Of a stretch of 64,000 nucleotides of DNA, positions 1-15,000 are shown piece after piece (position 1 is the stretch's first letter; each line of letters starts with the position of its first letter). Location: the NCBI GenBank assembly GCA_949710005.1, contig OX453282.1:1239501-1303500 (forward strand), read 5' to 3'. Both the position numbers and the translations under genes were made by a program. The notes below the pieces were generated by a model. The model was given only the letters and a program-made list of their open reading frames with translations, was not told where the DNA came from and made no database searches. The stretch comes from Ricordea florida. Lineage: Eukaryota > Cnidaria > Anthozoa > Corallimorpharia > Ricordeidae.

Positions 1-257
1 AAGTAATATAGTTCTTAGCACTGATGCACATATATTTACCACAGTATGAAAGCTGGTTACACACGAGCACGTTTTCCTTGGCATAGTCTGAATTGACAAA
101 TTAAAATTGTTGGTGTGTAAATAAAACCTTGTCAAGTTTTGTTTCGGTTTGATTGACAAAAGAAACAACCGAAAACGGATTTCCTACTTATGAGCATTCA
201 ATAAATACTGACCGCGAACTGTTTATCCCAACAGAAGACGATCGAAATCTGACACTG

Positions 258-2333
258 CTAAGTACAGCTAGAATATTCTCCCAGTAATCGCACTACGAAA
301 GGTTGTTCTGTGTTGGCTGTGGAGCCATAAAGTCTCTTGTTAGCTAAACATGGTGGGCATTGATGTGGAAGAGACGTCCTTTTATTCAACGAATTGATGT
401 TCCATTCATCGGACAACGTAGGCGTGGTATGGGATTCAATTGATGAGAATTTGGTTTCTGATTCCTTGTGGCCTTTTATTGCTTCTAACGATTGCTTGCA
501 GCAATTGGTGAATTGTTTCTGTTGTCCGTACACTAAACAGTTTAAAAATCCTTGTAGCGGACAAAGTGCAGCCTGTGAAATGTCGAAACGCAAATGTTTG
601 GTTGTTTGGCGTTGTTATAAAAAAAAAATGATACAAACGTGTAATAAAATACAATGGATGTGAAACACGCTCTGATTGGCCCAATACCCGTGTTTCTATC
701 TGATTGCGTACCAGTTAAAACCCACGCCTCTCTCGGTCCATGTAAATAATAATGCCATGACCACACGAATGTAGGAGGGAGCAGTGGGGCCTGGGCAGGA
801 GGAGGGCACTGGGAAACGGTACGTTTACGTGTTATGACGAAGGCTGTTTTGGAAGAGGCGGTTTGTTGACTCCCTCTTTAAATAACAAATGCTTCGAGGT
901 TTAACCTGATTGAATTGGATATGGAGAACACAGTACGAACAGGGCGTCTTGTGAAGAAAATAAACCAAATTGAGCAAAGTACAAAACGGGATTTCATATA
1001 AATAGAGAGGAAATATACTTACTATTAAAAACCAGACAGCGAAATCGTTTGAAGAGAACTCTTCAACATGTGAGACGAGATAAGTAAGTTCTGCTATCCA
1101 GCTGAAATAAACCATATATTTTATAGTCGCGCTTACGTTCATTCCTAATGTGTAATTAGTAATAACCTTGGTTCCATGATACCTCGGTGCTTGAGATCCT
1201 ACCAGCAGGCAGGGCTGTAAAGTAGCCCTGTTGTCATGGGAACACTTATGGCTTTTGGTATACTCTATTGCAAAGTTGTGCTTTTTCGCTCGTTCGTTAA
1301 GCTAAATTTTATAAGTTACAGTCCATTGTCATGCATCTTTACCATATAGCAAGCATATGTGGTCTCCTGGTATTTAACAACAATTCTGAATAATTATATA
1401 TCGGATTTCATCTACTGTAAATGGTTTGAACCTAGCAGTAACAGTAACAGTAACAGTTTTTATTCAATTATGAATAACAAATTACAATCTGACCACACTG
1501 TCGGCAAATAGCTTTGTTAGTCTAGGCCGACAGTGTGAAGGACGTTGTAGTTAATATAGATATAACAATTAATTATTCTTAGTATTGTATAATAATGTCT
1601 CCGAGAAATTAAATTGTTTGTGAAAAAAAAAAATTATTGGACTAAATAATAATACGATTTTGTTTTCAGACTTGGAAAAATGTCATTATTGTTGGATATT
1701 TAGTATCAGTCTAATTAGTTGTTAGTGGAGTTTGGTGAAGGCAGAAGAACTCTTCTTCACATTAACTGACGTTTCGATATAAACCTGAGAGTTCGTCATC
1801 ATCACTGTCACGTGTTGAAGCTCGGTAAATTCGCGACATGACGTCAGTGCCAGTAGAAGCTCGTGTATGACCGGGTGTATGAGAAATGTAAAATCCTCAT
1901 AAAATGTATTTTATTGACTGACTGGAAGGGCCGGACGGTAACATAGTTGGCTCGAACTCATAACGTACGGATCGAGAGGAGCGAGTTCTGTGTGTCGTGA
2001 CCGAGAGCCAGATATGTTCCCGTTCGGCTCGACCTAACCCAGTCAATAAGCATTTTATCACTGATATGACCGCTGCTTTCCTTCAATCAAAAGTTTCTGT
2101 AAGCCAGCTCATGGATGAATTCGATTGGCGTTAGAGGACAGTTTATAAAAAGGAAAAAGATGAAGAGTTTAGTAATAAAATAGAGGAGGGATTTTGTCTT
2201 CTTTGGGCGATGTACTTGTTTTGGACAGCGCTAAGGCAGAGGAAAATTTGTGAACTGTGCGAAGGCTTGGACATGAGTTACGCGCTAGCTGTGAGTGGAA
2301 GTCGGAAAATGGTCTGTTCATTGCCATTAACAT

Positions 2334-2379
<46 letters not shown>

Positions 2380-5300
2380 GAGGGTTAAACTCTTAATAGT
2401 CAAAGGCTAATAAACTTGTGGCCCTCAGAAAATAAAACTATATAAATACAAATATAATAAAAATTAAAACCTAGAATTAAGAGAAACGCGAGTATAATAA
2501 TTGCAATAAGATTAAGAACTTAAATTTAAAATGTTAAATCCTAAAATGATCCAAATGTTGCTGCTTTGCAAAGATCGTTTTAAATAAATTAGTTTATAAG
2601 AACTAAGATTGATGAGAACGGTCATGCAGAACGGTCACGTTTTCCTGAGCTCTGCGCTTATTCCGTATTTATGCTTGTTTCTTCCTATCTGCGAGTACGT
2701 AAACAGCACCACAAGACCTAAGATCAATTCTACCGATTCTGGAGATGTCCTTAACCTGACAAACATTTTGTCAGGCCAAGAAGTTTTTGAAAATGGAGTT
2801 TCGACCTTATTTACATCGGGAACCAAGATCGCCACGTGCACGATCAAAAGAAAGTTTCTTCGACGAAGACTGCTCTACTCTCCTAATGGGACCGAAAGTT
2901 TTAACCCAGTGATGTTACAGATCATCCTTAGTGGCGATGTTCACCCACAGCCTGGCCCAAACTCAAAAAAAAAGCAAAACTATCAGCCTGGACAAAATAC
3001 CAACGAAAACTATTCATCTACGTCCGCGTCCGTGGTCGACCAACATGCAAATTCGTGCATCAAGATTGCTCATTTGAATATCCGTTCGTTAAAGTCGCGC
3101 GAACACTTTCTTCTTCTACAACATACTATTGAAGAACATGACTTTGATATATTTACTATATCAGAGACTTGGCTTGACTCGACGGTTGATAATCAAGTAA
3201 TGCACATCCCGGGATTTGCATTCTTCCGCCAAGATCGGGGAGAACATAAATCCGGTGGCGGCCTTGCAGTATACATTAGAGATACATTCAAAGCGACACT
3301 TATAAGGGATGTCTCTGGAATTAGCGACGAAAATTTTCAACAGCTCTGGATAAAAGTCCAAGTTCGTCACTGTAAATCAATTCTTATTTGCACTGTTTAT
3401 AGACCACCTAGTGCTACGTTAACTTTCAGCGATGGTATGTCAAGCAGTTTACTGGATATGTTACTGCTTGGCAATGAAATCATCATTCTGGGTGACCTAA
3501 ATTGCAACATTCTCGATGACACAGTGGGTAGTCGAGCCTTGAGGGAACTTTGTGCTACTTTCAACCTGACACAATTGGTGAAGGAACCGACTAGAATCAC
3601 AGAAACGAAACGCTCCCTGATTGATGTCATTATTTGTACGGACCCCACCCTAGCGGAGTCTTGCTCAGTCGTAGCGTCCTCAATAAGTGATCACAACTTA
3701 GTTGAAGTTACATTGAGGATAAGGCGCCCTAAAGTTAAAGCCAAATATGTTACTGTAAGAAGCTATTCTAGGTACATGTCCGATAGCTTTTGCGAAGACC
3801 TTTCTCTTGTCCCGTGGCACATGGTACACTTCTTTGATGACATCGATTCCCAAGTGGAAACATTTAATTCTCTCTTCTTAGACGTGTTGGATCAGCATGC
3901 GCCTACTATCAAACGTATAAAGATCAAATCCCGCTCTAATCCGTTCGTAACACCTGAAATAAAGCAGCTCATGAAGACCAGGGACTGCTGGCATAAGAAA
4001 GCCATTCAAACCAATGACAGACTATGCTGGAACGGATATCGCTTCTTTCGACAAGAAGTGAAACGAGAACTGAAGCTTGCTGAAAAAATCCATGTAAGGA
4101 ACGAAATAGCTAACAGCAGAGGAAATACAAATGCCATTTGGAAGATCTTAAATCGATGCATGTCTCGAGGTGTTGCTAAACGTCCAAGTACTTTGGAGGA
4201 CCATAAGACGTTGGCAAATAAATTCAACAAGTATTTCACATCAGTAGGCGAACTTACTGCCTATAAAGCGAACTTGCTAACAAAGGAACAAGGTTTCGAT
4301 AAAGAATGTGGTCCTAGGGAGGAAAGTATGGAAACCGGCCTACATGCTGAACAAAAAGGATTTGAGTTTCAAAATGTAAAAGAAACTGATGTCAAGTCTG
4401 CTATTAAGAGTTTAGCTTCTAACAAAGCGTCAGGATATGATAAAATCTCTGCTCGAGTCCTAAAAGACAGTTGTGACTGCATCGCACCTGTGATCTCTAG
4501 ACTGGTAAATGGTTCGTTTCAAATGGCTGCCTTTCCCAAAGCATGGAAAATTGCTGAGGTGATACCGGTACCTAAAGAAGGCAATTCAGAAGAACCGGCT
4601 AACAATAGACCGATATCATTGTTACCCATTCTATCGAAAGTAAGTGAGAGACTGGCACACAAGCAGTTTGTGGAATTTTTAACAACGAATGATAAACTGT
4701 CGCTCTATCAAAGTGGTAATAGGAAAATGCATTCGACAGAAACTGCCCTCATTAATGTTTCAGACAATCTTTTAAAAGCAATTGACGAAAAATCAGCCTC
4801 GTTACTTGTACTGCTTGATATGTCAAAAGCTTTTGACAGTCTTAATCATAATCTATTGTTAGAAAAACTACGAAAACTTGGCCTTAAAGCTTCGGCGGTT
4901 TCCTGGTTTAGCAGTTATCTATCTAGTAGATATCAAAGGGTACGATACGAAGATTCAGTTTCAGAAATGTTACCTTTAACAAATGGAGTACCTCAGGGAT
5001 CAATCTTGGGTCCAGTGCTTTTTACAATTTATATTAATGATTTAATTAGTGCTATTACCTACAGTCAAGCTGCCGCGTATGTTGATGATAGTCAATTGTA
5101 CTTTAAATTTTCTGTATCAGCTTCATCAAGTGCTATGGCAGCTGTAAACCAAGATCTTAGGAATATCAGCAAATGGTGCGCAACAAATGCTCTACTCATA
5201 AACCCTGACAAGACAAAACTAGTGGTTGTTGGCTCAGCACAACTTATTAAGAAGCTACCTCCTATTTCATTGTCTTTGTTAGGCAAAACTATTTCACCAG

Positions 5301-6017
5301 TTCCGTTTGCCAAGGATCTAGGGGTATATATTGACCAATGTCTCACTTATGATGTACATATCTCTAAGACAGCTTCTAGTTGCATGAACCAGTTGGTACA
5401 TATCAGAAGAATTAAACATCTCTTAGACAAGAAAACACTATTATTACTTATAAATAGCTTCGTTTTCAGTAAATTGTTTTATTGTTCCTCAGTGTGGGGG
5501 AACACATCTAAACGTAATCTACACAAACTACAGTTGGTGCAGAACTTTGCAGCCAGAGTTGTATTAGGGTTAAGGAAGTTTGACCATATATCTCAGGGTC
5601 GGAAATCTCTTAGATGGTTAGATGTTACAGAGAAAGTTTTATTTAATTATTTAGTTTTAGCATTCAAATGTGTAAATGGTCTAGCTCCAGATTATTTAGT
5701 TAAATATTTTGTTAAACGTTCAGCAGTTCACAATAGGAATACAAGGGGATGTAATAATTTTGTGGTTCCCCGATGTAGACTGTCAACAGGACAAAGGGCG
5801 TTTTCCTATCGGGGTCCAAGGTAATGGAATGGGCTAGCTGAGAACATTAAGAATATCAAAGAAATTAATAATTTTAAGAAGACTCTTTTTAAGAATATGT
5901 TTTATAACAATTAATTAAATTTTAAATTTAAATTGTTATTGTAAATAAGTTTTTAGTATTTTTTAATAGTTAGTTTATTGTGACTGAAAAGCCCTGTTAA
6001 AGGGAGTTCCAATAAAG

Positions 6018-6048
<31 letters not shown>

Positions 6049-9000
6049 CTTAACGGAGTCTAATTTTCTGGTACTTAGAGGCACATTATTCCAAAGTCTT
6101 GTAGCTGATACAGCAAAAGAACGGCCTCTTTCAGTCTCACACTTATAATAAGGGCAGATAGTATTATAGCTGGCATACCGCGTGCTTCTGTTACCTAATC
6201 TTTTTAAAATTACTCACGATAGTTGATCACGGATTCATAATGTTCGCGTTCTCTGCTCACTCTACCTCCGAAATACATCCTGTCGCTCTCGACAGAAGTC
6301 CTAATTAAATTATTCACAATAATAACGTGTTCGCAACACTCACTCGTCCGCTTTTCATTTGTTACAACTACCGTGGCAATTATTGACATTTAATATAATG
6401 ACGTAATTATACTTTGAACTATTTCCGTCAGCGTATACGAAAATTGAGACTCGGCCAATGCCTGGGCACTAAACACGTTTGGTCAACAAATAGCCTACGT
6501 GTAGCCGAACCCTCCCCCCGAGGGAAAAAAACGGGAGAGGGTGCGGCTACACGTAGGCTAGTCAACAAAGCATTTACATGGATCATGCTTACACAGCAGA
6601 GAAATTTGCACTTACCAAACGTAGAAAACAAAGACAATCAAAAAGAACTTTCTTCGTATTGATTTTTGGAGGTTTCTCTGGACATCAGTGAAACACTGTC
6701 CACTTCTTATATTCCGTGCGACTTAATGGAAACAAAAAAAATGAACATTTAACTTGTTTCAAGTTAGAAAATTAATCATTTAAGTAGGTAAATTAATTCT
6801 AACTTATAACTATAAGACTTAGTGCATTCTATACGAAAAGATTGGACAACGGTTGACACAAAGGTTACTTGCAATTGGGAGGTATTTTTTGGATCGAATG
6901 GCCTCGAATGGAAGGGAGAATGGTGATATCCTTTGTTTTTGGTGAGAGAGAAAGAGGATCATTTTCAAAACAATTTCCACCTGGACCCTGCTGAGCTTGT
7001 GGACCGCTGTCATGCAACAAATGTAACCACAGCTCCACATTGGCTAACGTAATGAAGATCGCAAGACATTTAAAGAAACATTAAGTTAGTTTGTACAAAG
7101 GGTGTCTATGTTGTATTATGTACTAAAGTACCTTTGTAATACGCCTTCAGGTAGATAATGGGCAATACCATTGCGGTAAAACACAGTGGAATATGGAGCT
7201 CTAAGGAATAGAGTTGGGTTCTTCTCTGCAATAGGCTTGAAAAAATGGAAAGATTTTAAATGCTTTTAGAAACTCACTCCATCATATCTTTTGCCACTAT
7301 TTTGTCCGCTTTTCTCCGGCGTTTTAACCATGGTTTAACTGTGTACGTACGTGCAACCACATTGAGTAGTCAACTGAAAATCTTTCCAGAATGTTGTTGG
7401 TATATTTGCAGACATTTCCTACAAACTCACATAAATAGCAATAAGCCCGCATAATATCACCGAACCTGCAATCTGATTGACTACTTTATTCTCTGTCTGC
7501 TGATTTATAGGATCAGCAGTAGAAGTAATAATAATAATAATCAATAATAACAATAATAATAATTGACATGAGATTAATGTAATAATGGACCTGTATCGCG
7601 CCATTTTCCTTCAGTTCAATAGCACCTTACAAACGGAATTATGAGCAAAAATAAATACAAAAGCTAAAACTATTATAACTTTATAATAACAATATACTGT
7701 CAATTAAGCAAAGGCTAGAAAAACGAACGCGCGAAAAATGTATGTAAATTGTAGACATTTTATAAAATTGTCACTGTGAGGTACTGTGAGGTAAAAAGTT
7801 AACTCGGTTCTGAAATGTAGTTTGCAGAGTTATACCCTCAACTGGAGATAAAGGTATAACTTACGATACTGTACAAAACATCTATAAAAACTCGAAATCA
7901 AAGTTGAATACATTATGGGAAACAAAATCGAGAATGCCCGTGCTCTTATTGGCCAACAACCCGGTGTTTGTATCAAGCTATGTAAAAACTTATACTTCAT
8001 GCCAGGAATTGGCTTCTTTGTTTTTACTGGTGATTCAGACACTCGAAGGAAGAATGTCCCGTAGCACACTGAAATTCTCTCAAACTCCTCGTGTTTGCAT
8101 CAGGTTTAATTTAGGTAAACACGCTCATGGATCCTTGAGACTATAGATTACTTACTTCTCTAATAGGTGAAATAGGACCGCTAACGCCGGAATCAGCCAG
8201 GCAAGGATGTGATACGTATAACTTCTTACTCTGGTGTAACAAACAGGAAAACAGCTGACGATTTATATGCCAAAGAGCTAATTTATCTTAATGATACTAT
8301 TTCAGAGTCTTATTTTGGATAATTTAAGCTATCACGTGCGTTCAAGAGAACATAAGGGACAGAGAGGGACATTCAGGGCGTCGGCTGGGATGTGAAATCT
8401 TCATTAAAATTATTTATAGAAACGGAAGAACGTTGTCTGAGAGGTCCGCATGACTTCACTGCAACCCAGTCCTTTGAACCATCTGTATTATTATAATGAT
8501 AATTTCGTAATAATAACTTTAACAATGCTACGGCGCAAATTAACATGTGAATATGGTCAAATGTGTTGAACAAACCTTACAAAGGTCGACAACGCCACCA
8601 GGGTCTACGTCCCCTACTCTTTTCGAACAGTGTTGTGAAATCTTTAACGTCCCACAAGAACAGTGCAGTGAGACGGGGCTACGGTAATTGTTCGTCCTTT
8701 TCCGAGAAGACTAGAATATCTAACCATTTACAGATGTCATAACAAAGGCAGCACATTCTCCTGTTATTTTAAGACCTTGAGTGTTGGTCCGGCCGAGCTT
8801 TGAACTCACGACCTCGCGCTCGACAACTGAGCTAACCCGGCGGCGGTTAAAATAGTGCTACTCGGTAGACCTTGAGCATCTCAATGAGGCATGGAGACCT
8901 CTCAGAAAACCGACTTCCGTGTTCAAAACTCAGTTTTCTGGAGCTTTCATATCCGAAGGGTTTAAATTAATCAAATAACCATAATTGATATTTTATTAAA

Positions 9001-12000
9001 AATAAATGGTACCTGGAATGTTGATCGTGGATCTGAAGACAGATGTCTACAGAGTACATCAATGTCCACATGAACGATGAAACGTAGGAAAATATTATGA
9101 ATATCTGGGACAAAAAGCCGAATGTAGAGTTAATACAGGTCAAAGAATAACATAAGAGTCGACAAATGAACAAGAGGCAAATTTGAAATTGGCTTTTGCA
9201 ATATGTTGTACTTTAATCTGCCAGGTCAAAGTAGAACATTGGAGTGGCAACATGAAGGTCAGTACTGGAAGTGGCTCTTAGTTTTGGCTGATACTATCAG
9301 CTAGTGATTAGATAAACATATTGGTATAGAGTAGATTTCAGTAGACTATTAGAGGAAACTATGCTTTTGCTTAAATTCTACATCGCTACGTTAGAGAATT
9401 GGCGTAAAAAATTCGCGTCACATTATCAGCCAATCAGAACCAAATTCAAAACCAATAGCGACGGGGCTACGCATACTTTCCCGCACTTGATGTTGACGAA
9501 ATGCATCTGCTTTACGTTCCGATTGGCTCACTTGAGAATGTGCATCTGTTGTGATTGCTTTGGTTTTGATTTTACGGCAGTCAATTTTAACTCGCTATAC
9601 TTACTCCAAGTCGTGGTTTATCACGAATTATGGTGCTCTTTCTACGACCTTTTACTGGAAACCATTTAGGAAGGTGATGACATCACTTCTTGTGTTAAAT
9701 TATTTATCATTTTTGTTAATTCTCCGATCGTGCGCATTTCCATTGTATAATTATGCAAAGCTGCTTCCAATCCCTTATTTAGACTTGTCGACACGCAATG
9801 ACGTCAGTAATAAATGGCGAAGAAAGGAATACATTATTTGTTTTCAAACCGTATTTTCCCTTGTTTTGGTATTACTTGCTTGACCAGGTGGCACTCCCTG
9901 TTGTCTCAAAATAGTTTTGTTTAAGATCAAGTTTGAACATGTGAGTTAAAAATTTTATTGTTCGGATTAAGAATGTCATTATCAGGACATCACTTAGTGA
10001 TCATGAGACTTGCCTGCAATCCATGATACAATGTGTATGTCGCATCATGGTCTCCATCATTTTCCAAGAGACCCAGGGGAGTCTTGTAGGTAAAAACCGT
10101 TACTGATCTAGCGAAAACACCTATGGAAAAGAAGAAAAAAAAAACCGCATGGTATATAAGCTGTAAATAAAGTCATGACAGCCGGCTTGCACGTTTTCTC
10201 GGAAGGCCGTAAACCTTCTTGTTTATGCCATTTTTTTTTGTTTGTTATAAAGGAGTACGGTAAGTATTGTGTGATGTGGAAGAGATCACAAGTGGCCTCA
10301 GGCCCGGTTTAGACGCCATCATACGCCATACTTCAGCAAAGTCGAATCGAATTCAATGCATTAAATTCAGGTGAAGTATGGTGTCTGAAGAAATTCGGAA
10401 CGACTGATTTAATTTGAACGGCTAAACCAATTAATCCCATCAAGTTCAGCCGGGAAGTGCAGCTAAAGACCGGCTCCGATTCAGTCAGTGCCGTTCTTCA
10501 CATGAGCCGAATGAAATGCATAAATTACTATGGTTTACTTGAGAACAAGCGTAGAAGGTTAATGGAGAAGAAAGATGGTGACCGTACGTTGTTACTACCC
10601 TATAAACTTGTAAGGTCCTTTTCTGTAACCTACTCGACTGGCTTTTACATGTCGTCTGAAACGTCATGACGTGCGCAATGTTATTGTTGGGCATGCGTGC
10701 CATTTGAGACGGAATTATTTTCGTGCACGCATAGGCCTAGGGCTGGCAGGAGTCTAGGTTTGTATGGCCTATCAATTAGTCTATCCATCTATCTATCTAT
10801 CGAATGTGCAGCCGAACAGAGGCTGTTGGATTACTTGCAAAGAAATCCTAATCCCACAGTCTCTGCTCGGCTGCACATTCTCTATTCACGGCTTGATTGA
10901 CATGTAAAGGAATAGTCTCTTTTCAGTGTTAAGTTTCAATTCTCTCGGATTGTAGCTCGTTTTTGGAAGTGCGTCTTTTTAGCTCATCAGTCTTGTTGTA
11001 CCAGGGATTCAATCATCATTAAACGGAATTATTTTCAGGAACAAGGTTTTGGAAGTTTTTTCACTCTAACAGGGACTGAGGAGGAGTCTTCAACACGAGT
11101 TAAAGCTCACTTGAAGCAGTGTTCAGCGTTTAGATTACGACTCAAAATAATATTTTCCGGGCAATTATGGCGACTTTCTTTCCTTGTGAGACGCTCAAAA
11201 AGCATACAGACGTACACACTGTTCGCGTTGGACCCACACTAGTTAAAAGATGTCAAGCGTCAGTTTCAAATCGGGTCGAACTCAAATGGAACTCAAATGA
11301 ACTCACATGAAATCAAATGTTGCTCAGAGATCTAGATTACTTTGTTGTACTTTGAGGAAAAAAACAAATACAAGCTCTTTAGTAAGCAGGGACGGTACAA
11401 TTCTATGAATGCCACAGAAAAACAGACATTTGGGTCAATCAGGTCTACTAGCTGAATTAGTTTCAGCCACATTTAGTTCGGCGTCTGAATCATCAATTCA
11501 GCCGGGATTAATTAATTTAGGTCGACCTAAATTTCAATTTGATTCGGCTCGCTTGAGGTACGACGCCTGAACCGCGCCTTGTAGATTTCGTAATCGTCAG
11601 GTCGGAAGTTGTCAAATTTCAGTAAATTAAGCCGCACTAAAACACACGAACCTTCAGTTGATTTAGGCAATTGTTTTTTTCTCTAATTTATAGCAAAGCC
11701 TTAAATGGCTTCTCTGGGGTTCTACGATACATACGGTAGCCTGTGTACAACAACCCCCTCCCCTCAAGAAAAAATCGGGAAACGGGTGGCTGTACGTTAA
11801 CGACATGACAAGTGGCTAGCGTGACGTTTTATTACTGCATAGCATTCACTTCCCGTTCTTAGAGGGTCTGAATGGGGTTTAATGTGTCGCAAAGAAAAAC
11901 ACACGATCTACTGTCAATGTTGTGATCGCTGGAGACTTCAATTCAGATCAGCATGCTCCTAACGGGAATGGTGCGAAACTCAAACGCATCTTACAATCTT

Positions 12001-15000
12001 ACAACTTTCATAACATCATAAAAGTGCCCACAAGAACCTCTGCACATTCTAACACTCTGATCGACCTGATTTTGACTATCAATACTTCAAAGGTTTCGAG
12101 GTCTGATGTGATTGACTATTGCATAGCTGATCACAAATTAATATACGTCATCTACAAGCTAAAGATCAGGAATCCAAACCCTTCTGTTAAGTATGTCTAC
12201 AATTTCAAGAATGTGTTGGAAAACCCGAAAGATTTCAAACATGACCTGGAAAGTGCTCCTTGGTGGGTCTGTTCCACCTTCGAGGACCTGGATGACATCA
12301 CTTGGGCTTGGAATTGCATGTACAATGAAATTGCAAACAACCACATTACCTTACGCAAAGCCAAAGTTAGAAAACATTCACTACGTTGGATGAACAGTGA
12401 GATCCGGAAAGAGATGAACAAGAGGTATAAACTTTTGAAACCTTGTGCTGGTACACCCTCAACAAATAATCTCTGGGCTGATTACAAATCCTCTAGAAAT
12501 AAAGTATCTAAGATGCTACGATGTGCCGAAGCTCAATATTGGAAAAAGAAATTTACAGAGACCAAGGATTCAAAATCCTTCTGGAAAACCGTAAACGAGG
12601 CCACTGGTAAATCTAAGAGTAAACAAATTGGCCTCCTCAGAGATGCTGACAATAAGGAAATCACAAACGATCATGAGAAAGCTGAATTGATTAACTCTTA
12701 TTTCATAAATATTGGCAGAGAACTAGCTGTAAAATTTCCCGAAGCTGATGAACCCCATCAATTCATGTATAGAGTTACCCCCACTGTACAGGACTTGGAG
12801 GTCAACATCAACAAACTCATAGCTGATATCAAGACAATATTAACAAAGCATCTGGTCCTGACGGCATCTCTTCTCGTGGTTTAGCTATTGCAGGATCATC
12901 ATCCTTAGAGGGCATTGTAACTGTTTTCAAGAACAGCATGACTCAGTGCAGGTTTCCTAATACATGGAAGACTGCAAAAGTTAATGCAATTTTCAAAAAA
13001 GGAAGTCCAGCAGACGTTTCAAATTATAGGCCAATATCACTATTAAGTATCCCCAGCAAGCTGCTTGAAAGTCAGATCTGCAGCATTATTGATACCCATC
13101 TTAACAGCTGTGGTACAAAAAGCTGTAAACAATGGGGGTTTAGCAAAGGACTATCAACTGAAGGAATGCTTATCTCAATGACTTAGAGATGGAAGTCAGC
13201 AATTGACAATGGTCTAACAGTTGGTGCAGTTTTTATTGATTTCCAAAAAGCTTTTGACACTGTTCCCCATTATATTTTATCACATAAATTACATGCCATT
13301 GGAATATCAGGATCTCTTCATGAATGGCTAATGAGCTATCTGACTGATAGACGCCAATTTACTGAAGTAAATAACTGTAGGTCTACCACTGATTATGTAC
13401 GCTACGGAGTTCCTCAAGGCTCGCTTCTTGGCCCCAGGGTATACACCATATATGTTAATGATCTCCCTGACCACATTGATTCAGGAGATCTCTACATGTA
13501 TGCAGACGACACTACAGTCTATTGTATTGGTCCAAATGTTGACCTGGTTATGTCATCACTAAACAAAACAATGGAGCAAGTCCTCATGTGGAGTGTTAGA
13601 AATCAACTAACCATCCACCCAATTAAAACTGAGGCAATGTTAATACGAAAAACCTCTTTTGTTGGGCCTATACCTCCCCTCTACTTCAACACTGGCCATA
13701 TTGACCTGGTTAACTATACCACTTGCCTTGGAGTTAAAATCGACAATAAGCTGACATGGACTGTGCACATTGACTCAATAAAGAAACACTTCACGCAGAA
13801 GGTTGGAGCGTTGAAGAGAATGAGAATCCTCCCCAAGAAGGTTCTCGAGGAAATATACTTTAAAACAATCATTCCCAGTGTAACGTATGGAATCTCAGTA
13901 TGTGGAAATTGTCTCCTTCTGCACTGAACTCTCTACAACATATTCATGCAAGAGCAGCTCGTATTCATAGTTGTGAATAACCTTAATTCAGCGATGGCAG
14001 ATGACACATGTCTCATGAAATCCGATTGGCTGCCCATCTCCTACTTCTATAAAAAATCCGTACTGTAACTTATGCACAAAGTATATTATGAAACAACGAC
14101 CCAATCAATATGTGAACTGTTTTCTAAAAGAGTAACTTCTAGATCCTCTCGTGCTCCTAACCAATTTAACCTCATTAGATTTAAATCAGAGACTGGCAGA
14201 AACACCCTACAATACAGAGGTCCTGTAATCTGGAATTTTGTAAATAGATTAGTCAAAGTACCAGATAATTCTAATTCTTTGAAACAAATTTTACGTAAAC
14301 ATGTTAAAATTATAGACAATTTCTCATTTGGCAAGGGGGCAACAGTAGTCGCTAACAAAAAGGATGATTTTATATATTTTTAAATTTTAAATTTATTATT
14401 TGATGATGTATGTAAATTTATTTTCTTAGTTAGCATTAGTTAATTCTGACTTATTTGTATATACTAGTTTGAAATTTATAAATGTAACTTTTATAAATGT
14501 AATTCTTAATTTTTAGGATAGTAGGTCCACATCAGCCCTTTGGCTGCCTTTTACTCAACCTACTCATCAAATAAAGTATGTATGTATGTATGTATGTATG
14601 TATGTATGTATGTATGTATGTACTGATATATTCTGTGTCGCCTTACGAACTAACTGACGACTAGTTATCTTGTTTCTTTCAAGCTAAAAAACGTGTGCTA
14701 GCTGACAATCAACTAGCCTCCCCGCACACGTCCACGGGACACGTCCTCTGGGGTTCGTTTGTCACGCATTCATTTCTCCCCCATGGACGCCTGCTAAACA
14801 CAGCCGACATTTCAACAATCAGAGGCCGTTTACGGATTTTTGTAAAACGAAACCCGAGCCGCTTGTTCAGATTCAAATAATTCGCACGTGCCGTTTCCGT
14901 TATATCACAGCTCGTCATTGGCTGATCGTGACACAATAACTAACCGCTTATTGGCTTATTCAAACAAAGCAGAACGTAAATGTCGGCTGTGTTTAGCAGA

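Noticed and set aside
6868..7043. Minus-strand AG...GT-bounded open segment as a GPCR exon
   Set aside because: The product is polar and proline/glutamine-rich, does not resemble TM4-5, and has no counterpart in the right arm.
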